From an uncultured Actinomycetes bacterium (GTDB lineage Bacteria > Actinomycetota > Actinomycetes > S36-B12 > UBA5976): a stretch of DNA of 17,091 bases. The stretch is taken from assembly GCA_903951185.1 (NCBI GenBank), contig CAJBBC010000122.1:1-17091 (forward strand). The letters run 5' to 3'. Both the position numbers and the translations under genes were made by a program. The notes below the pieces were generated by a model. It ran no database searches. It was not told the origin of the DNA and saw only the letters and a program-made list of their open reading frames with translations. This document shows positions 7,533-15,082 of the stretch, piece by piece (the stretch's first letter is position 1; each line of letters begins with the position of its first letter).

Positions 7533-9677
7533 ATGAGAAATTTAAAGAGTCTTAGAAAATCACTGGCTAAACGATTGCCATCACGCAAGCGGTTACTCGG
7601 TGGTTTCGTAACTCTATTTTTTCTCGGCTTAGTATTTACTTTTGCGGCAGTGCGCGCTGTCGATGTACCAGCGCCAAGCGATGTTTCGCAAGCACAAGCC
7701 ACAATTCTTTATTACGACGATGGAGTTACTGAACTAGGTCGCCTCGGTGAATCAAATCGAGTTTCCCTAGATCTGGCGCAGATTCCAGTTATCGCCCAGG
7801 AAGCCGTTTTAGCTGCTGAAGATCGTGGATTTTATGAGCACGGTGGTTTCTCATTAACCGGTATCGTTCGAGCATTTTTTAGTAATGCCTTATCAAGCAC
7901 AACTTCAGGTGGTTCGACAATTACCCAGCAGTATGCAAAAAATGCTTACCTGTCACAAGAACAAACTATTAAACGTAAAGTTCGCGAAGTAATACTTTCA
8001 GTGAAACTCGAAACGATGATTACTAAAGAGAAAATACTTGAAAATTATTTAAATACAATTTATTTCGGCCGACGCGCTTACGGTATTGAAACTGGGGCTA
8101 ACGCATATTTCGCAAAAAGTGCTGCAGACTTAACGGTTGCTGAAGCAGCCGTACTAGCTTCAATTATTCAAGCTCCATCTGGCTTAGCACCAGAAAAAAA
8201 TCTTGAAGGTTTAACTCAGCGATGGAATTACACGTTAGACGGCATGGTTGAAAAAGGTTGGATAACTGCTGAACTTCGAGCAATACAGACTTTTCCAACA
8301 ATTATTGAATTCAAAGATGTAAATACTTTTTCTGGACCAACAGGTCACTTAGTTGAACAATCACGTCAAGAACTTTACAAACTTGGAATAACTGAAGATC
8401 AACTAAACCGATCAGGCTTGCGGGTAACTACAACATTTAATAAGCAAGCTCAAGACGCAGCTACTTCAGCCGTTATTGAAGAGGGACCAACTGATGGCAT
8501 CGAAGGTCTGCGAATTGGTATGGCTGCAGTTCGACCAGGTACTGGCGAAGTCGTTGCAATTTATGGCGGCGAAGATTATTTAAAGGATCAATTCAATAAC
8601 GCGACACAGGCTATCGGTCAGGGTGGTTCAACATTCAAACCATTCACATTAGCTGCTGCATTAGAAAATAATTTCTCACTTGGCTCTGTTTTCAGTGGCA
8701 TGAATAAAACAAAAGTCGGTACTTACGAAGTTGTTAATTACGGTGACAATTCTTATGGTGAATGGATTACTTTACTTTTAGCTACTGAAAATTCAGTTAA
8801 CTCGGCATTCGTTCAGTTAGCGGATCAAGTTGGTTTAGAGAATGTTTACCAAGCTGCAATCCGTGCTGGTATTCCAGAAACTGAAGTTGGCATGATGCCT
8901 AACTTAGCTTTCACACTAGGTACAGCAAGTCCAAATGTGGTTGACATTGCTGCTGGCTATTCAACTTTTGCGGCGCGTGGATTACAAGTAGATATCACTT
9001 ACATTAAGACGGTAAAAGCTCGTAATGGTGATGTTATGTATGAACACACACCACAACCAGTGCAAGCTTTCAGTACTGATGTTGCTGACACAGTAAGTTA
9101 CGCACTTAAAAAAGTTGTTGAAGTTGGTACCGGTAAAGCCGCTGCCAGACTCGGACGTCCAGTAGCTGGAAAAACTGGAACGACTAACGATAATAAGTCA
9201 GCACTTTTTGCTGGCTACACACCACAACTTGCTGCTGCAATCATGTTTACAAAAGATGGACCAGACGGGCAACCAATTACGTTAAGTGGTACCGGTGGTA
9301 TGCGTACCGTTACTGGTGGTTCTTACCCAGCTCGAATCTGGACTGCGTTCATGAAGGGCGCACTTGACGGAGTTAAAGCAACAAGTTTTGGTGCACTACC
9401 GGCCAGCCAGCCAGATGGGGCAACACCAACTGGAACACCGATTTACACCGGTATCGATCCAGCACTTGCCGGTTTACAAGTTGCTGTTCCAACATTTACT
9501 GGCGCATTAGCGGATGTTCGTGCATTAGCAACTGCAACCGGCCTTGTTCTAGTTGAGAATTTTGCTGCAAATGTTGATCAGAATGCAACGCTTTATGTGA
9601 ATAGTCAATCGATGCCACCGGGCACAATTGTCGTCACTGGAACACCGATTGCTATTTCAATCAGTAACACGCCGTAG
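7533..9677 (+). CDS. Class A penicillin-binding protein (glycosyltransferase 51 plus transpeptidase)
   Basis: A bifunctional peptidoglycan synthase of 714 residues that polymerises lipid II and cross-links stem peptides outside the membrane. In order: a basic cytoplasmic start, a transmembrane helix at about 22-40, and the GT51 domain with AAEDRGFYEHGG (94-105, catalytic Glu96), GGSTITQQYAKN (126-137) and YLNTIYFGRRAYGIE (172-186). The transpeptidase follows with the SxxK motif STFK (Ser366, Lys369), SVN (421-423) and KTGT (547-550). A C-terminal PASTA-like repeat lies at about 648-712 (VAVPTFTGALADVRALATATGL, ending in PPGTIVVTGTPIAISIS). All catalytic motifs are intact. It resembles the ponA-type enzyme that sits near ino1/padR/DUF5318 in other actinobacteria. 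No SD precedes ATG 7533, so translation may be coupled to DUF5318. Its TAG stop directly abuts the stop of the convergent Alr-like gene. Confidence 0.95.
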   Translation: MRNLKSLRKSLAKRLPSRKRLLGGFVTLFFLGLVFTFAAVRAVDVPAPSDVSQAQATILYYDDGVTELGRLGESNRVSLDLAQIPVIAQEAVLAAEDRGFYEHGGFSLTGIVRAFFSNALSSTTSGGSTITQQYAKNAYLSQEQTIKRKVREVILSVKLETMITKEKILENYLNTIYFGRRAYGIETGANAYFAKSAADLTVAEAAVLASIIQAPSGLAPEKNLEGLTQRWNYTLDGMVEKGWITAELRAIQTFPTIIEFKDVNTFSGPTGHLVEQSRQELYKLGITEDQLNRSGLRVTTTFNKQAQDAATSAVIEEGPTDGIEGLRIGMAAVRPGTGEVVAIYGGEDYLKDQFNNATQAIGQGGSTFKPFTLAAALENNFSLGSVFSGMNKTKVGTYEVVNYGDNSYGEWITLLLATENSVNSAFVQLADQVGLENVYQAAIRAGIPETEVGMMPNLAFTLGTASPNVVDIAAGYSTFAARGLQVDITYIKTVKARNGDVMYEHTPQPVQAFSTDVADTVSYALKKVVEVGTGKAAARLGRPVAGKTGTTNDNKSALFAGYTPQLAAAIMFTKDGPDGQPITLSGTGGMRTVTGGSYPARIWTAFMKGALDGVKATSFGALPASQPDGATPTGTPIYTGIDPALAGLQVAVPTFTGALADVRALATATGLVLVENFAANVDQNATLYVNSQSMPPGTIVVTGTPIAISISNTP

Positions 9678-10826
9678 TTAGTTAATTACAACTTCATCAA
9701 AAATGGCAGTTGTATTTCTAACTGTGCACTCAAGTTGATCGCCAACCTGAACTTTTCGATCTGAACACCAAAGTAAAGAAACATGCATATGTGGTGGTTC
9801 AGCAAAACCTAAGTTTTTGCCGGCTAATTTAAATGGCGACCGAAGTTTGCCAAATGCTTCAGCAATACCTTGGATTATCGCAATACCCTTTGATCGCAAA
9901 GTTGATCGATATGCCGGTGCAGCCAAAGCCACACCATGTGCGGTTCCACCACTTACCACCAATAGTCTGCGGAAACTATGACCGTCTACCTGGCGATATC
10001 CAACATGTTCATGATCTCGGGTTAATTCATGTATCTCAAGAACAGTGCCGGTTACATTTAAAGCTTTAGGATCGCCAAGCCACAGTGAAGTTCCAAGTCG
10101 GACATCAAGTGAAATCTGGTGATTCGCTTTAGCCGCTCGATCAAGTATTTGTTGCACTTCTTTGGTCGATATATGAGACACACTTAAATTTAAAGTTTGA
10201 CCTGAGTTATTAAACTTAGGTGCGAAATTATTGATCCAGTTTGATATTTCAACTACGCGAGCTGAATTCTTACGCGATTTCTTTTTCTCCGAAATTTCCA
10301 ATTTGGCTACATTTGTATTTACCGGTTGAGCAATTGGTAAATGCAAACTTAGACCCAAAATTTCTAAATCAGTTTCCTGGTTACCTAAAATGGCCAATAA
10401 TTCGGTAGCAGTAACTCCAAAACGATGTGTCGAAGTTTTGCCTTCGATAAATGCCTGTTTAATCCCGGCCTGAGTGGCCGCCAACAGATTCGTATTTGAA
10501 ATCGTGGCAATTACTCGGTGTGCTGACATGACCATGGCACTTTCCCACACTCGAGCGGCCGCACGATCTTGTACGTTAAATGGCTCTAGGACAACAATCT
10601 GGCCACCAAAATTAGTTAGAGCTTGATCCAATTCGTAGATAGTGCCAATTGCAATTCGATCTAAGTTTCGATGGTGCGCTTCTTTTGCCAACATTTTTCG
10701 GCCAAAACCATAACCGTTACCTTTTATTACCGGAACAACCCGAGCATTATGTTTTTTAAAATCTTCAATTACGTTAGCAATTTGTTTCTCAAAACGAGCG
10801 CCATCAATATTTAAAGTAAATGTCAT
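9678..10826 (-). CDS. Alanine racemase-like PLP enzyme
   Basis: A fold-type III PLP-dependent protein of 382 residues. The barrel begins with VVPVIKGNGYGFG, where Lys35 is the expected Schiff-base lysine. THRFG (133-137) and RLGTSLWLG (243-251) occupy the places of the family's RxG and RxGxxxYG signatures, and GYRQ (Tyr277) lies where the second catalytic tyrosine is expected. The MDQ signature of standard alanine racemases is replaced by AEPPHMHVSLLW (342-353), and the tyrosine of LYG is tryptophan (Trp249). A lysine-rich insertion (KKKSRKNS, 181-188) interrupts the barrel region. So it may racemise alanine or another amino acid, or be a diverged paralogue. It is the last gene of an operon with nfo and the FemX-like gene, 5 bp after the latter, with GAGGCGG as SD. 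This suggests it supplies an amino acid for peptidoglycan. ORF ends and motifs are clear; substrate is inferred. Confidence 0.82.
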   Translation of the reverse strand: MTFTLNIDGARFEKQIANVIEDFKKHNARVVPVIKGNGYGFGRKMLAKEAHHRNLDRIAIGTIYELDQALTNFGGQIVVLEPFNVQDRAAARVWESAMVMSAHRVIATISNTNLLAATQAGIKQAFIEGKTSTHRFGVTATELLAILGNQETDLEILGLSLHLPIAQPVNTNVAKLEISEKKKSRKNSARVVEISNWINNFAPKFNNSGQTLNLSVSHISTKEVQQILDRAAKANHQISLDVRLGTSLWLGDPKALNVTGTVLEIHELTRDHEHVGYRQVDGHSFRRLLVVSGGTAHGVALAAPAYRSTLRSKGIAIIQGIAEAFGKLRSPFKLAGKNLGFAEPPHMHVSLLWCSDRKVQVGDQLECTVRNTTAIFDEVVIN

Positions 10827-10831
10827 GTTAT

Positions 10832-11953
10832 TTACCGCCTCGACATGTAAAAGCTAAACGCTGTGGCCCATGGTTTCGAAATAACATAATCCCACTCACC
10901 AACATATTCTTGTGCATATCCACTCGTTCCTAATTTAAATTGGATTAGTCCAAATAAGTGGTTATTTTGATCTAAAGTATCTGAAATTCCACGCATGTCA
11001 TAGATTGAACTTCCTGATTCAAGACTGTCTTTGAGCATTGCCCATTGAATTGCATTACTTGGACGTAAATCGCGTGCCGCAGTAGTTGAAGCACCGTATG
11101 AGTACCACGAATGTTTGCCAACCCTGGTTAATGTGGTGGCAGCAATTGCTCCTTGGTAATCCGGATGTTCAGCAATAAAAACTTTAATTCGATCGCTGTT
11201 TTCAGTTCGCATAGCTGTCCACATAGTTTTGAAATAACTTAACGAACGTGGGGTAAATCGATCTCGCTTTGCAGTTTCAACATAACAAGTATGAAATAGC
11301 GCCAAGTCTTCTTCGGTGCCAACTCGTACTGTCACACCTTCTTTTTCAGCTTTCTTAATATTTCGGCGCCAAAGTTGATTGAACGAAGTCAGTAATTCTT
11401 CTTCAGATTTATTTTCTAAATTTATTTGAAAAACAAATCGTGGTTGATAATCGCCAAAACCAGACTCAACAGTTTTTGGTTGATGCCAGCCATATTTTTT
11501 GAGCTTGGCAATTAATTCCAAACCTGACTGGTTTACTTCATCTGCTGGTAAATCACCGATTCGTTTAACTTTATTTTCAGCGATTGCTTCTTTAATAGTT
11601 TCTGCTTGCCAGCGCCGCACCCAAATATGTGGACCGATTTTTATTTGGAATACCCCGATTGATTTGAGGTAATTAACCAAGTTATCTAGTGCATCAATCG
11701 AACTTGGCGATGTCCAATCTAAATCTGGACCTTCAGGTAAATATGCTAAATATTTTTTAACTTTTGGGACTTTACGAAGTAGGACCAGTCCAGCACCAAC
11801 AATTTGATCTTGATCAAACCAGCCTAAGGATTGGCTTTGCCAACCAGATTTAGCTTTACCCCACGCCGGTGTTTGTAAAAAGGAGACAGAATTGCGCGAT
11901 TCAATAAAAGCTAAGTGCTCTGCTGCACTTATCTGCTTTATTTGCACAACCAC
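10832..11953 (-). CDS. FemX/FemAB-family peptidoglycan interpeptide-bridge aminoacyltransferase
   Basis: A 373-residue member of the Fem family. These enzymes use aminoacyl-tRNA to add an amino acid to the stem peptide of lipid II or an earlier precursor at the inner face of the membrane. The tandem GNAT-like architecture is visible: an N-terminal half with SVSFLQTPAWGKAK (22-35), LLRKVPKVKKYLAYLPEGPDLDW and IKIGPH. A lysine/arginine-rich segment LWRRNIKKAEKEGVTVRVG follows, characteristic of the Fem family. The second half has AAATTLTRVGKHSWYSYGAS, RPSNAIQWAMLKDS, YDMRGIS and FGLIQFKLGTSG, all diagnostic of FemX/MurM-like proteins. The start is GTG 11953, with GTG 11947 as an alternative. 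A weak GAGCGG precedes it, 23 bp from the end of nfo. Which amino acid is added cannot be told from the sequence. The neighbouring Alr-like gene makes a wall role more likely than a leucyl/phenylalanyl-type transferase. Confidence 0.9.
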   Translation of the reverse strand: MVVQIKQISAAEHLAFIESRNSVSFLQTPAWGKAKSGWQSQSLGWFDQDQIVGAGLVLLRKVPKVKKYLAYLPEGPDLDWTSPSSIDALDNLVNYLKSIGVFQIKIGPHIWVRRWQAETIKEAIAENKVKRIGDLPADEVNQSGLELIAKLKKYGWHQPKTVESGFGDYQPRFVFQINLENKSEEELLTSFNQLWRRNIKKAEKEGVTVRVGTEEDLALFHTCYVETAKRDRFTPRSLSYFKTMWTAMRTENSDRIKVFIAEHPDYQGAIAATTLTRVGKHSWYSYGASTTAARDLRPSNAIQWAMLKDSLESGSSIYDMRGISDTLDQNNHLFGLIQFKLGTSGYAQEYVGEWDYVISKPWATAFSFYMSRR

Positions 11954-11976
11954 AATTTACCGCTCAACTATATTTC

Positions 11977-12759
11977 TTAGAGATTCGCATCGCGCAAGAT
12001 TTTTAGATCTGCTTCAATGTTTTCATAAGGGGTTTCTAAAACTATTGGCGCATTTGCAACTTTTAAGTTGTTAATCAAAATTTCTAAATCCATAGTTCCA
12101 GAATCTAGATTTGCATGTCGATCAGCACCTGAATCGAATACATCACGACTGTTATTACAGTGAACTAAATCAATCCGCCCAGTTGTTTTCAGAATTGTTT
12201 CGGAAAGTGTCTCTTGGTCAATGCCACCAGCGTGGGCGTGACAAGTATCTAAACAAAAGCCAACCCCGGTTTGGCCAACGGCATCCCAGAGGCGAGCAAT
12301 AGATTCAAGTCGACGTGCCATTGAGAATTTTCCACCAGCGGTATTTTCAATAAAAACTGGAACTTTCATATCTAATTGATTTATAGCTTTAACCCAATTA
12401 GCTACACCTAGTTCGGGCTCATCATCTGCAGTTACGTGACCGCCGTGCACAATTACCCCTTTAGCGCCAACTAGTGCCGCGGCATCGACATCGGCCTGAA
12501 GTATTTTGCGACTGGGAATACGCACTTTGTTATTCGAAGTGGCCACATTGATTATGTAGCGAGCATGAACATAGATTCCGATTTTTGCTTTTTCGGCCTG
12601 GGCTTTTAACCCCTCGGCACCATCTGGGTGTGGAAAGTCGTTGCCTTTCCAACTTTGTGGGTCAGCTAAGAAAACCTGAATATGGTCTAAACCCAATTTT
12701 TCGGCGGTTTCAATGGGATTTTCAGTGCTTACATGTGAACCCAAAGCCAGTTTTGCCAT
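11977..12759 (-). CDS. nfo: Endonuclease IV-type apurinic/apyrimidinic endonuclease
   Basis: Cleaves DNA 5' of abasic sites in base-excision repair, using three metal ions. The 260 residues form a TIM barrel with every ligand motif in order: GSHVS (7-11), IYVHARY (His65), VHGGH (His105), ENTAG (Glu138), CLDTCHAHAGG (Asp171, His174), VHCNNSRDVFDSGADRHANLDSG (His200, Asp213, His215) and ETP (Glu242). These correspond to the nine metal ligands known from E. coli Nfo, so the protein should be active. Size is slightly below the usual 270-285. It is the first gene of an operon with the FemX-like and Alr-like genes, which is functionally unrelated. A TACCCT box (12771-12766) ends exactly 6 nt before ATG 12759 with no SD, suggesting a leaderless transcript. 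Confidence 0.96.
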   Translation of the reverse strand: MAKLALGSHVSTENPIETAEKLGLDHIQVFLADPQSWKGNDFPHPDGAEGLKAQAEKAKIGIYVHARYIINVATSNNKVRIPSRKILQADVDAAALVGAKGVIVHGGHVTADDEPELGVANWVKAINQLDMKVPVFIENTAGGKFSMARRLESIARLWDAVGQTGVGFCLDTCHAHAGGIDQETLSETILKTTGRIDLVHCNNSRDVFDSGADRHANLDSGTMDLEILINNLKVANAPIVLETPYENIEADLKILRDANL

Positions 12760-12771
12760 GCCTTAAGGGTA
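12760..12771 (-). promoter_or_regulatory. -10 box of a probably leaderless nfo transcript
   Basis: On the minus strand TACCCT (12771-12766) matches TAnnnT. It is followed by TAAGGC and then ATG at 12759, leaving no room for a conventional ribosome-binding site. Confidence 0.5.
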
Positions 12772-12805
12772 CCTGTCGGAGTTGTTAGTCATGGGACCAG
12801 TGGAA

Positions 12806-12824
12806 TGGCACTTAATTGGTGCCA
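12806..12824. repeat. Inverted repeat TGGCAC-N7-GTGCCA between nfo and rpsF
   Basis: A perfect 6-bp dyad, arms at 12806-12811 and 12819-12824, in the middle of the divergent nfo/rpsF promoter region. There is no T-run beside it, so an operator is more likely than a terminator. A second odd-centred dyad, AAAAATG-C-CATTTTT, lies at 12831-12845. No regulator can be assigned. Confidence 0.4.
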
Positions 12825-12842
12825 AATAACAAAAATGCCATT

Positions 12843-12870
12843 TTTACCCGAGCCAAAAACCCCATAGAAT
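12843..12870 (+). promoter_or_regulatory. Candidate promoter of the rpsF operon
   Basis: TTTACC (12843-12848) and TAGAAT (12865-12870) are separated by 16 bp and resemble -35 and -10 boxes of a housekeeping sigma factor. Transcription would begin near 12877, leaving a leader of about 60 nt that contains the structured element next to the rpsF start. Confidence 0.5.
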
Positions 12871-12884
12871 TGGGATTCTTAATC

Positions 12885-12927
12885 CCTCCTGCCATGGAAA
12901 GACCATGGCCGATTAGTCCACAGGAGG
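12885..12927 (+). promoter_or_regulatory. rpsF leader RNA that pairs off the Shine-Dalgarno; S6:S18-binding motif candidate
   Basis: CCTCCT (12885-12890) is perfectly complementary to the SD core AGGAGG (12922-12927). Stacked directly on it, GCCATGG (12891-12897) pairs with CCATGGC (12903-12909) around an AAAGA loop. The only unpaired stretch on the 3' side (12910-12921) begins at a CCG (12909-12911). A short two-stem RNA with a CCG bulge just before rpsF is the hallmark of the known autoregulatory S6:S18 leader motif. The fold is seen in the sequence; binding by S6:S18 is inferred. Confidence 0.72.
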
Positions 12928-12939
12928 TGGGTGTTAAGT

Positions 12940-13230
12940 ATGCGTCACTACGAAGTAGTTGTAATCCTTGATCCCGAGCTCGAAGAGAAAACCGTAGCTC
13001 CATCTTTAGACACATTTTTAAATGTTGTTAAAAAAGATGGCGGCACAGTTGGAAAAGTCGATATCTGGGGTCGTCGCCGTTTGGCATATGAAATCGACAA
13101 AAAGGGCGAAGGTATTTACGCCCTGCTTGACGTCAATTGCTCACCAGCAGCAGTTGCAGAATTAGATCGTCAATTAGGCCTGAATGAATCGGTGCTTCGC
13201 ACCAAAGTCATGCGGGTCGACAGCAAGTAA
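12940..13230 (+). CDS. rpsF: Small ribosomal subunit protein S6
   Basis: A 96-residue primary partner of S18 in the 30S platform. The family core is plain: MRHYEVVVILDPELEE at the N-terminus, KVDIWGRRRLAYEIDKKGEGIYAL in the middle, and LGLNESVLRTKVMR at the end. The start is ATG 12940: AGGAGGTG ends 10 nt before it, whereas an in-frame GTG at 12931 touches that site and cannot use it. The ribosome site is complementary to CCTCCT in the leader, so expression is likely repressed when the S6:S18 pair is in excess. It is first of the operon rpsF-ssb-rpsR-rplI, with only 12 bp to ssb. Confidence 0.97.
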   Translation: MRHYEVVVILDPELEEKTVAPSLDTFLNVVKKDGGTVGKVDIWGRRRLAYEIDKKGEGIYALLDVNCSPAAVAELDRQLGLNESVLRTKVMRVDSK

Positions 13231-13242
13231 TAGGAGAAACTT

Positions 13243-13704
13243 ATGGCACAGGGTGACGTAACAGTCACAGTTGTTGGAAACCTAACCGGTGATCCAGAAC
13301 TTCGCTTCACTCCTAACGGACAAGCGGTGGCTTCTTTCACAGTTGCTTCAACAACTCGTGTTTTAGATCGCAACTCCAATGAATGGAAAGATGGCGACAC
13401 TCTGTTCTTGCGTTGTAGCGTTTGGCGTCAGTACGCCGAGAACGTAGCTGAGTCTTTAACAAAAGGCACACGCGTTATGGTGACTGGCCGCTTAAAACAA
13501 CGTTCATATGAAACTAAAGAGGGCGAAAAGCGCACTGTAGTTGAAATGGATGTTGACGATGTCGGTCCAGCATTACGTAATGCGACTGCAAAAGTTTCTC
13601 GAGTGACTCGCAGTGACAGCGGTGGATTTACTGGCGGTGGCGCAAGCGCACCTGCCGATGATCCATGGGCTGCTCCAGTTTCAAACGACGAACCACCTTT
13701 TTAG
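13243..13704 (+). CDS. ssb: Single-stranded DNA-binding protein
   Basis: Coats single-stranded DNA in replication, repair and recombination, and recruits partner proteins. The OB-fold covers about residues 1-115 (VTVVGNLTGDPELRFTPNGQ, then LFLRCSVWRQYAENVAESLTKGTRVMVTGRLKQRSYE). A short glycine/alanine/proline linker ends in the acidic tip DEPPF, which binds partner proteins and is intact. At 153 residues it is shorter than many actinobacterial SSBs because the linker is reduced. TAGGAG lies before ATG 13243. The position between rpsF and rpsR is the classic one, tying SSB supply to ribosomal protein output. Confidence 0.97.
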   Translation: MAQGDVTVTVVGNLTGDPELRFTPNGQAVASFTVASTTRVLDRNSNEWKDGDTLFLRCSVWRQYAENVAESLTKGTRVMVTGRLKQRSYETKEGEKRTVVEMDVDDVGPALRNATAKVSRVTRSDSGGFTGGGASAPADDPWAAPVSNDEPPF

Positions 13705-13768
13705 GTATCACTTTTAAACCAACCATTCCGGACTAAACATCCGGGCTCAGAATTAAGGGAGCACCACA

Positions 13769-14005
13769 ATGGCAAAGCCACCAGTACGTAAGTTCAAGCC
13801 GAAAGCTTGTGCTTTTTGCAAGAAAAATAGTTCCGCAATTGACTACAAAGACACACCGTTACTTCGTAAGTTCATTTCAGACCGCGGAAAAATTCGCGCT
13901 CGTCGCGTAACCGGCAATTGCACTCAACACCAGCGCGATATCGCTAATGCAGTTAAGAACGCACGCGAAATTGCACTACTTCCATACACTTCGACTGCAC
14001 GATAA
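13769..14005 (+). CDS. rpsR: Small ribosomal subunit protein S18, cysteine-bearing (zinc) form
   Basis: A 78-residue 30S protein that pairs with S6. KACAFCKKN (Cys14, Cys17) together with TGNCTQHQRD (Cys51, His54) keeps a zinc-ribbon set, the so-called C+ type. Many actinobacteria also carry a cysteine-free copy elsewhere for zinc starvation; that cannot be judged here. The LLRKFISDRGKIRARRVTG RNA-binding region is typical. AAGGGAG precedes ATG 13769. The 64-bp gap after ssb contains a short CCGG-N9-CCGG hairpin that could be a minor processing or regulatory element. Confidence 0.97.
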   Translation: MAKPPVRKFKPKACAFCKKNSSAIDYKDTPLLRKFISDRGKIRARRVTGNCTQHQRDIANAVKNAREIALLPYTSTAR

Positions 14006-14019
14006 GGAGTATTTAAAAA

Positions 14020-14463
14020 ATGAAACTTATCCTTACTCAAGAAGTTAATGGCCTAGGTGCCGCAGGTGACGTTGTTGAAGTTAAAGATGGTTACGGTCGT
14101 AACTTCTTGATGCCTAAGGGACTTGGTACACCATGGACCCGCGGCGGCGAAAAACAAGTTACCCAAATTAAGCGCGCTCGCAACAAGCGTGAAGTTCGGG
14201 ATCGCGATCATGCACTTGAAATCAAAGCAACCCTTGAATCAGCCGCAGTAGTTTTAACTGCTCGCGCTGGTGATGAAGGTCGATTATTTGGTTCAGTAAC
14301 TGTTGGCGACATCGCTCAAGCTATCAAGTCTGTTGAAGTAGATAAGCGCAAAATTGTGCTTAGTTCACCAATCAAATTAGCTGGTAAGCACACTGTGACA
14401 GTTCGACTACTTTCTGATGTAGTTGCAAACGTTGTAGTAGATGTTCGTGGCAAGAAAAACTAA
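14020..14463 (+). CDS. rplI: Large ribosomal subunit protein L9
   Basis: A 147-residue 50S protein made of two globular domains joined by a long helix. The N-terminal domain has MKLILTQEVNGLGAAGDVVEVKDGYGRNFLMPKG, the family signature. The linker helix is charged (VTQIKRARNKREVRDRDHALEIKA), and the C-terminal domain includes GRLFGSVTVGDIA and HTVTVRLLSDVVANVVVDV. Length and motifs are standard. AAGGAG precedes ATG 14020, 14 bp after rpsR. It closes the operon and is followed 15 bp later by a strong terminator stem. Confidence 0.97.
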   Translation: MKLILTQEVNGLGAAGDVVEVKDGYGRNFLMPKGLGTPWTRGGEKQVTQIKRARNKREVRDRDHALEIKATLESAAVVLTARAGDEGRLFGSVTVGDIAQAIKSVEVDKRKIVLSSPIKLAGKHTVTVRLLSDVVANVVVDVRGKKN

Positions 14464-14477
14464 ATAACTTAATTAAT

Positions 14478-14511
14478 CGCTGGGGCTATTCGCAAATGAA
14501 TGGCCCCAGCG
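14478..14511 (+). terminator. Terminator of the rpsF-ssb-rpsR-rplI operon
   Basis: CGCTGGGGC (14478-14486) pairs with GCCCCAGCG (14503-14511). The stem continues through TATTC/GAATG with one G-T pair, giving about 14 bp and a 6-nt loop, followed by TTATTTAT. It is a good intrinsic terminator, although the T-run is broken by an A. Confidence 0.88.
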
Positions 14512-14553
14512 TTATTTATGAAAGAATCAATCACAATCAACGAAAGAATTAAA

Positions 14554-15072
14554 ATGGGAACTCTATTTACGCTACATACAAATCACGGCGATATTCGAAT
14601 TAATATTTTTGAAAACCATGCGCCTAAAACTGCAAAGACAATTCTTGGTTTAGCAGATGGCTCACATGAGTGGACAGATCCACGCACTAATGCAGCTTCA
14701 ACTAAACCGCTTTACGATGGCACAATTTTCCATCGAATTATTCCTGGCTTCATGATTCAAGCAGGCGACCCACTTGGGCAAGGCACTGGCGGCCCTGGCT
14801 TCAAGTTTGCTGACGAACCACATCCAGAATTAGTTTTTGATAAGCCATACTTACTTGCCATGGCTAACGCCGGACCAAACACAAATGGCTCACAATTCTT
14901 TATTACAGTTGCGCCAACAACTTGGCTTAATTTCAAACACACTATTTTTGGTGAAGTAGCTGATCAAGAAAGCCGCGATGTTGTTGATGTAATCGCTGGC
15001 GTTCCAACTGGTGCTAATGACCGACCAGTTCAAGATGTAGTTATTGAAAAGACAACAGTAGATCGAAGCTAA
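14554..15072 (+). CDS. Cyclophilin-type peptidyl-prolyl cis-trans isomerase
   Basis: Catalyses proline cis-trans isomerisation in protein folding. From ATG 14554 it has 172 residues (MGTLFTLHTNHGDIRINIF), with no signal peptide, so it is cytoplasmic. The active-site core is present: FHRIIPGFMIQAGDP, GTGGPGFKFADE, LAMANAGPNTNGSQFFIT and the LNFKHTIFGEV strand. The catalytic arginine lies in FHRIIPGF. The reading frame stays open upstream to ATGs at 14518 and 14500, but 14500 is within the terminator stem and relatives begin at the MGT, so I reject both. Only a weak GAAAGAA is seen as ribosome site. In other actinobacteria this gene and a rhomboid gene sit near crgA, as here. Confidence 0.95.
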   Translation: MGTLFTLHTNHGDIRINIFENHAPKTAKTILGLADGSHEWTDPRTNAASTKPLYDGTIFHRIIPGFMIQAGDPLGQGTGGPGFKFADEPHPELVFDKPYLLAMANAGPNTNGSQFFITVAPTTWLNFKHTIFGEVADQESRDVVDVIAGVPTGANDRPVQDVVIEKTTVDRS

Positions 15073-15082
15073 GGACTCGGAC

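Noticed and set aside
12931..12939. GTG 12931 as the rpsF start
   Set aside because: It is one base from the Shine-Dalgarno sequence; the S6 family begins at MRHYE, 10 nt after the SD.
13705..13768. CCGG-N9-CCGG hairpin between ssb and rpsR as a terminator or attenuator
   Set aside because: Four to five base pairs, no T-run, and the S18 gene has a good SD; mentioned with rpsR only.
14500..14553. Longer N-terminus of the cyclophilin from ATG 14500 or 14518
   Set aside because: ATG 14500 lies within the rplI terminator stem, and the added residues are unlike the family, whose members begin at the MGT strand.
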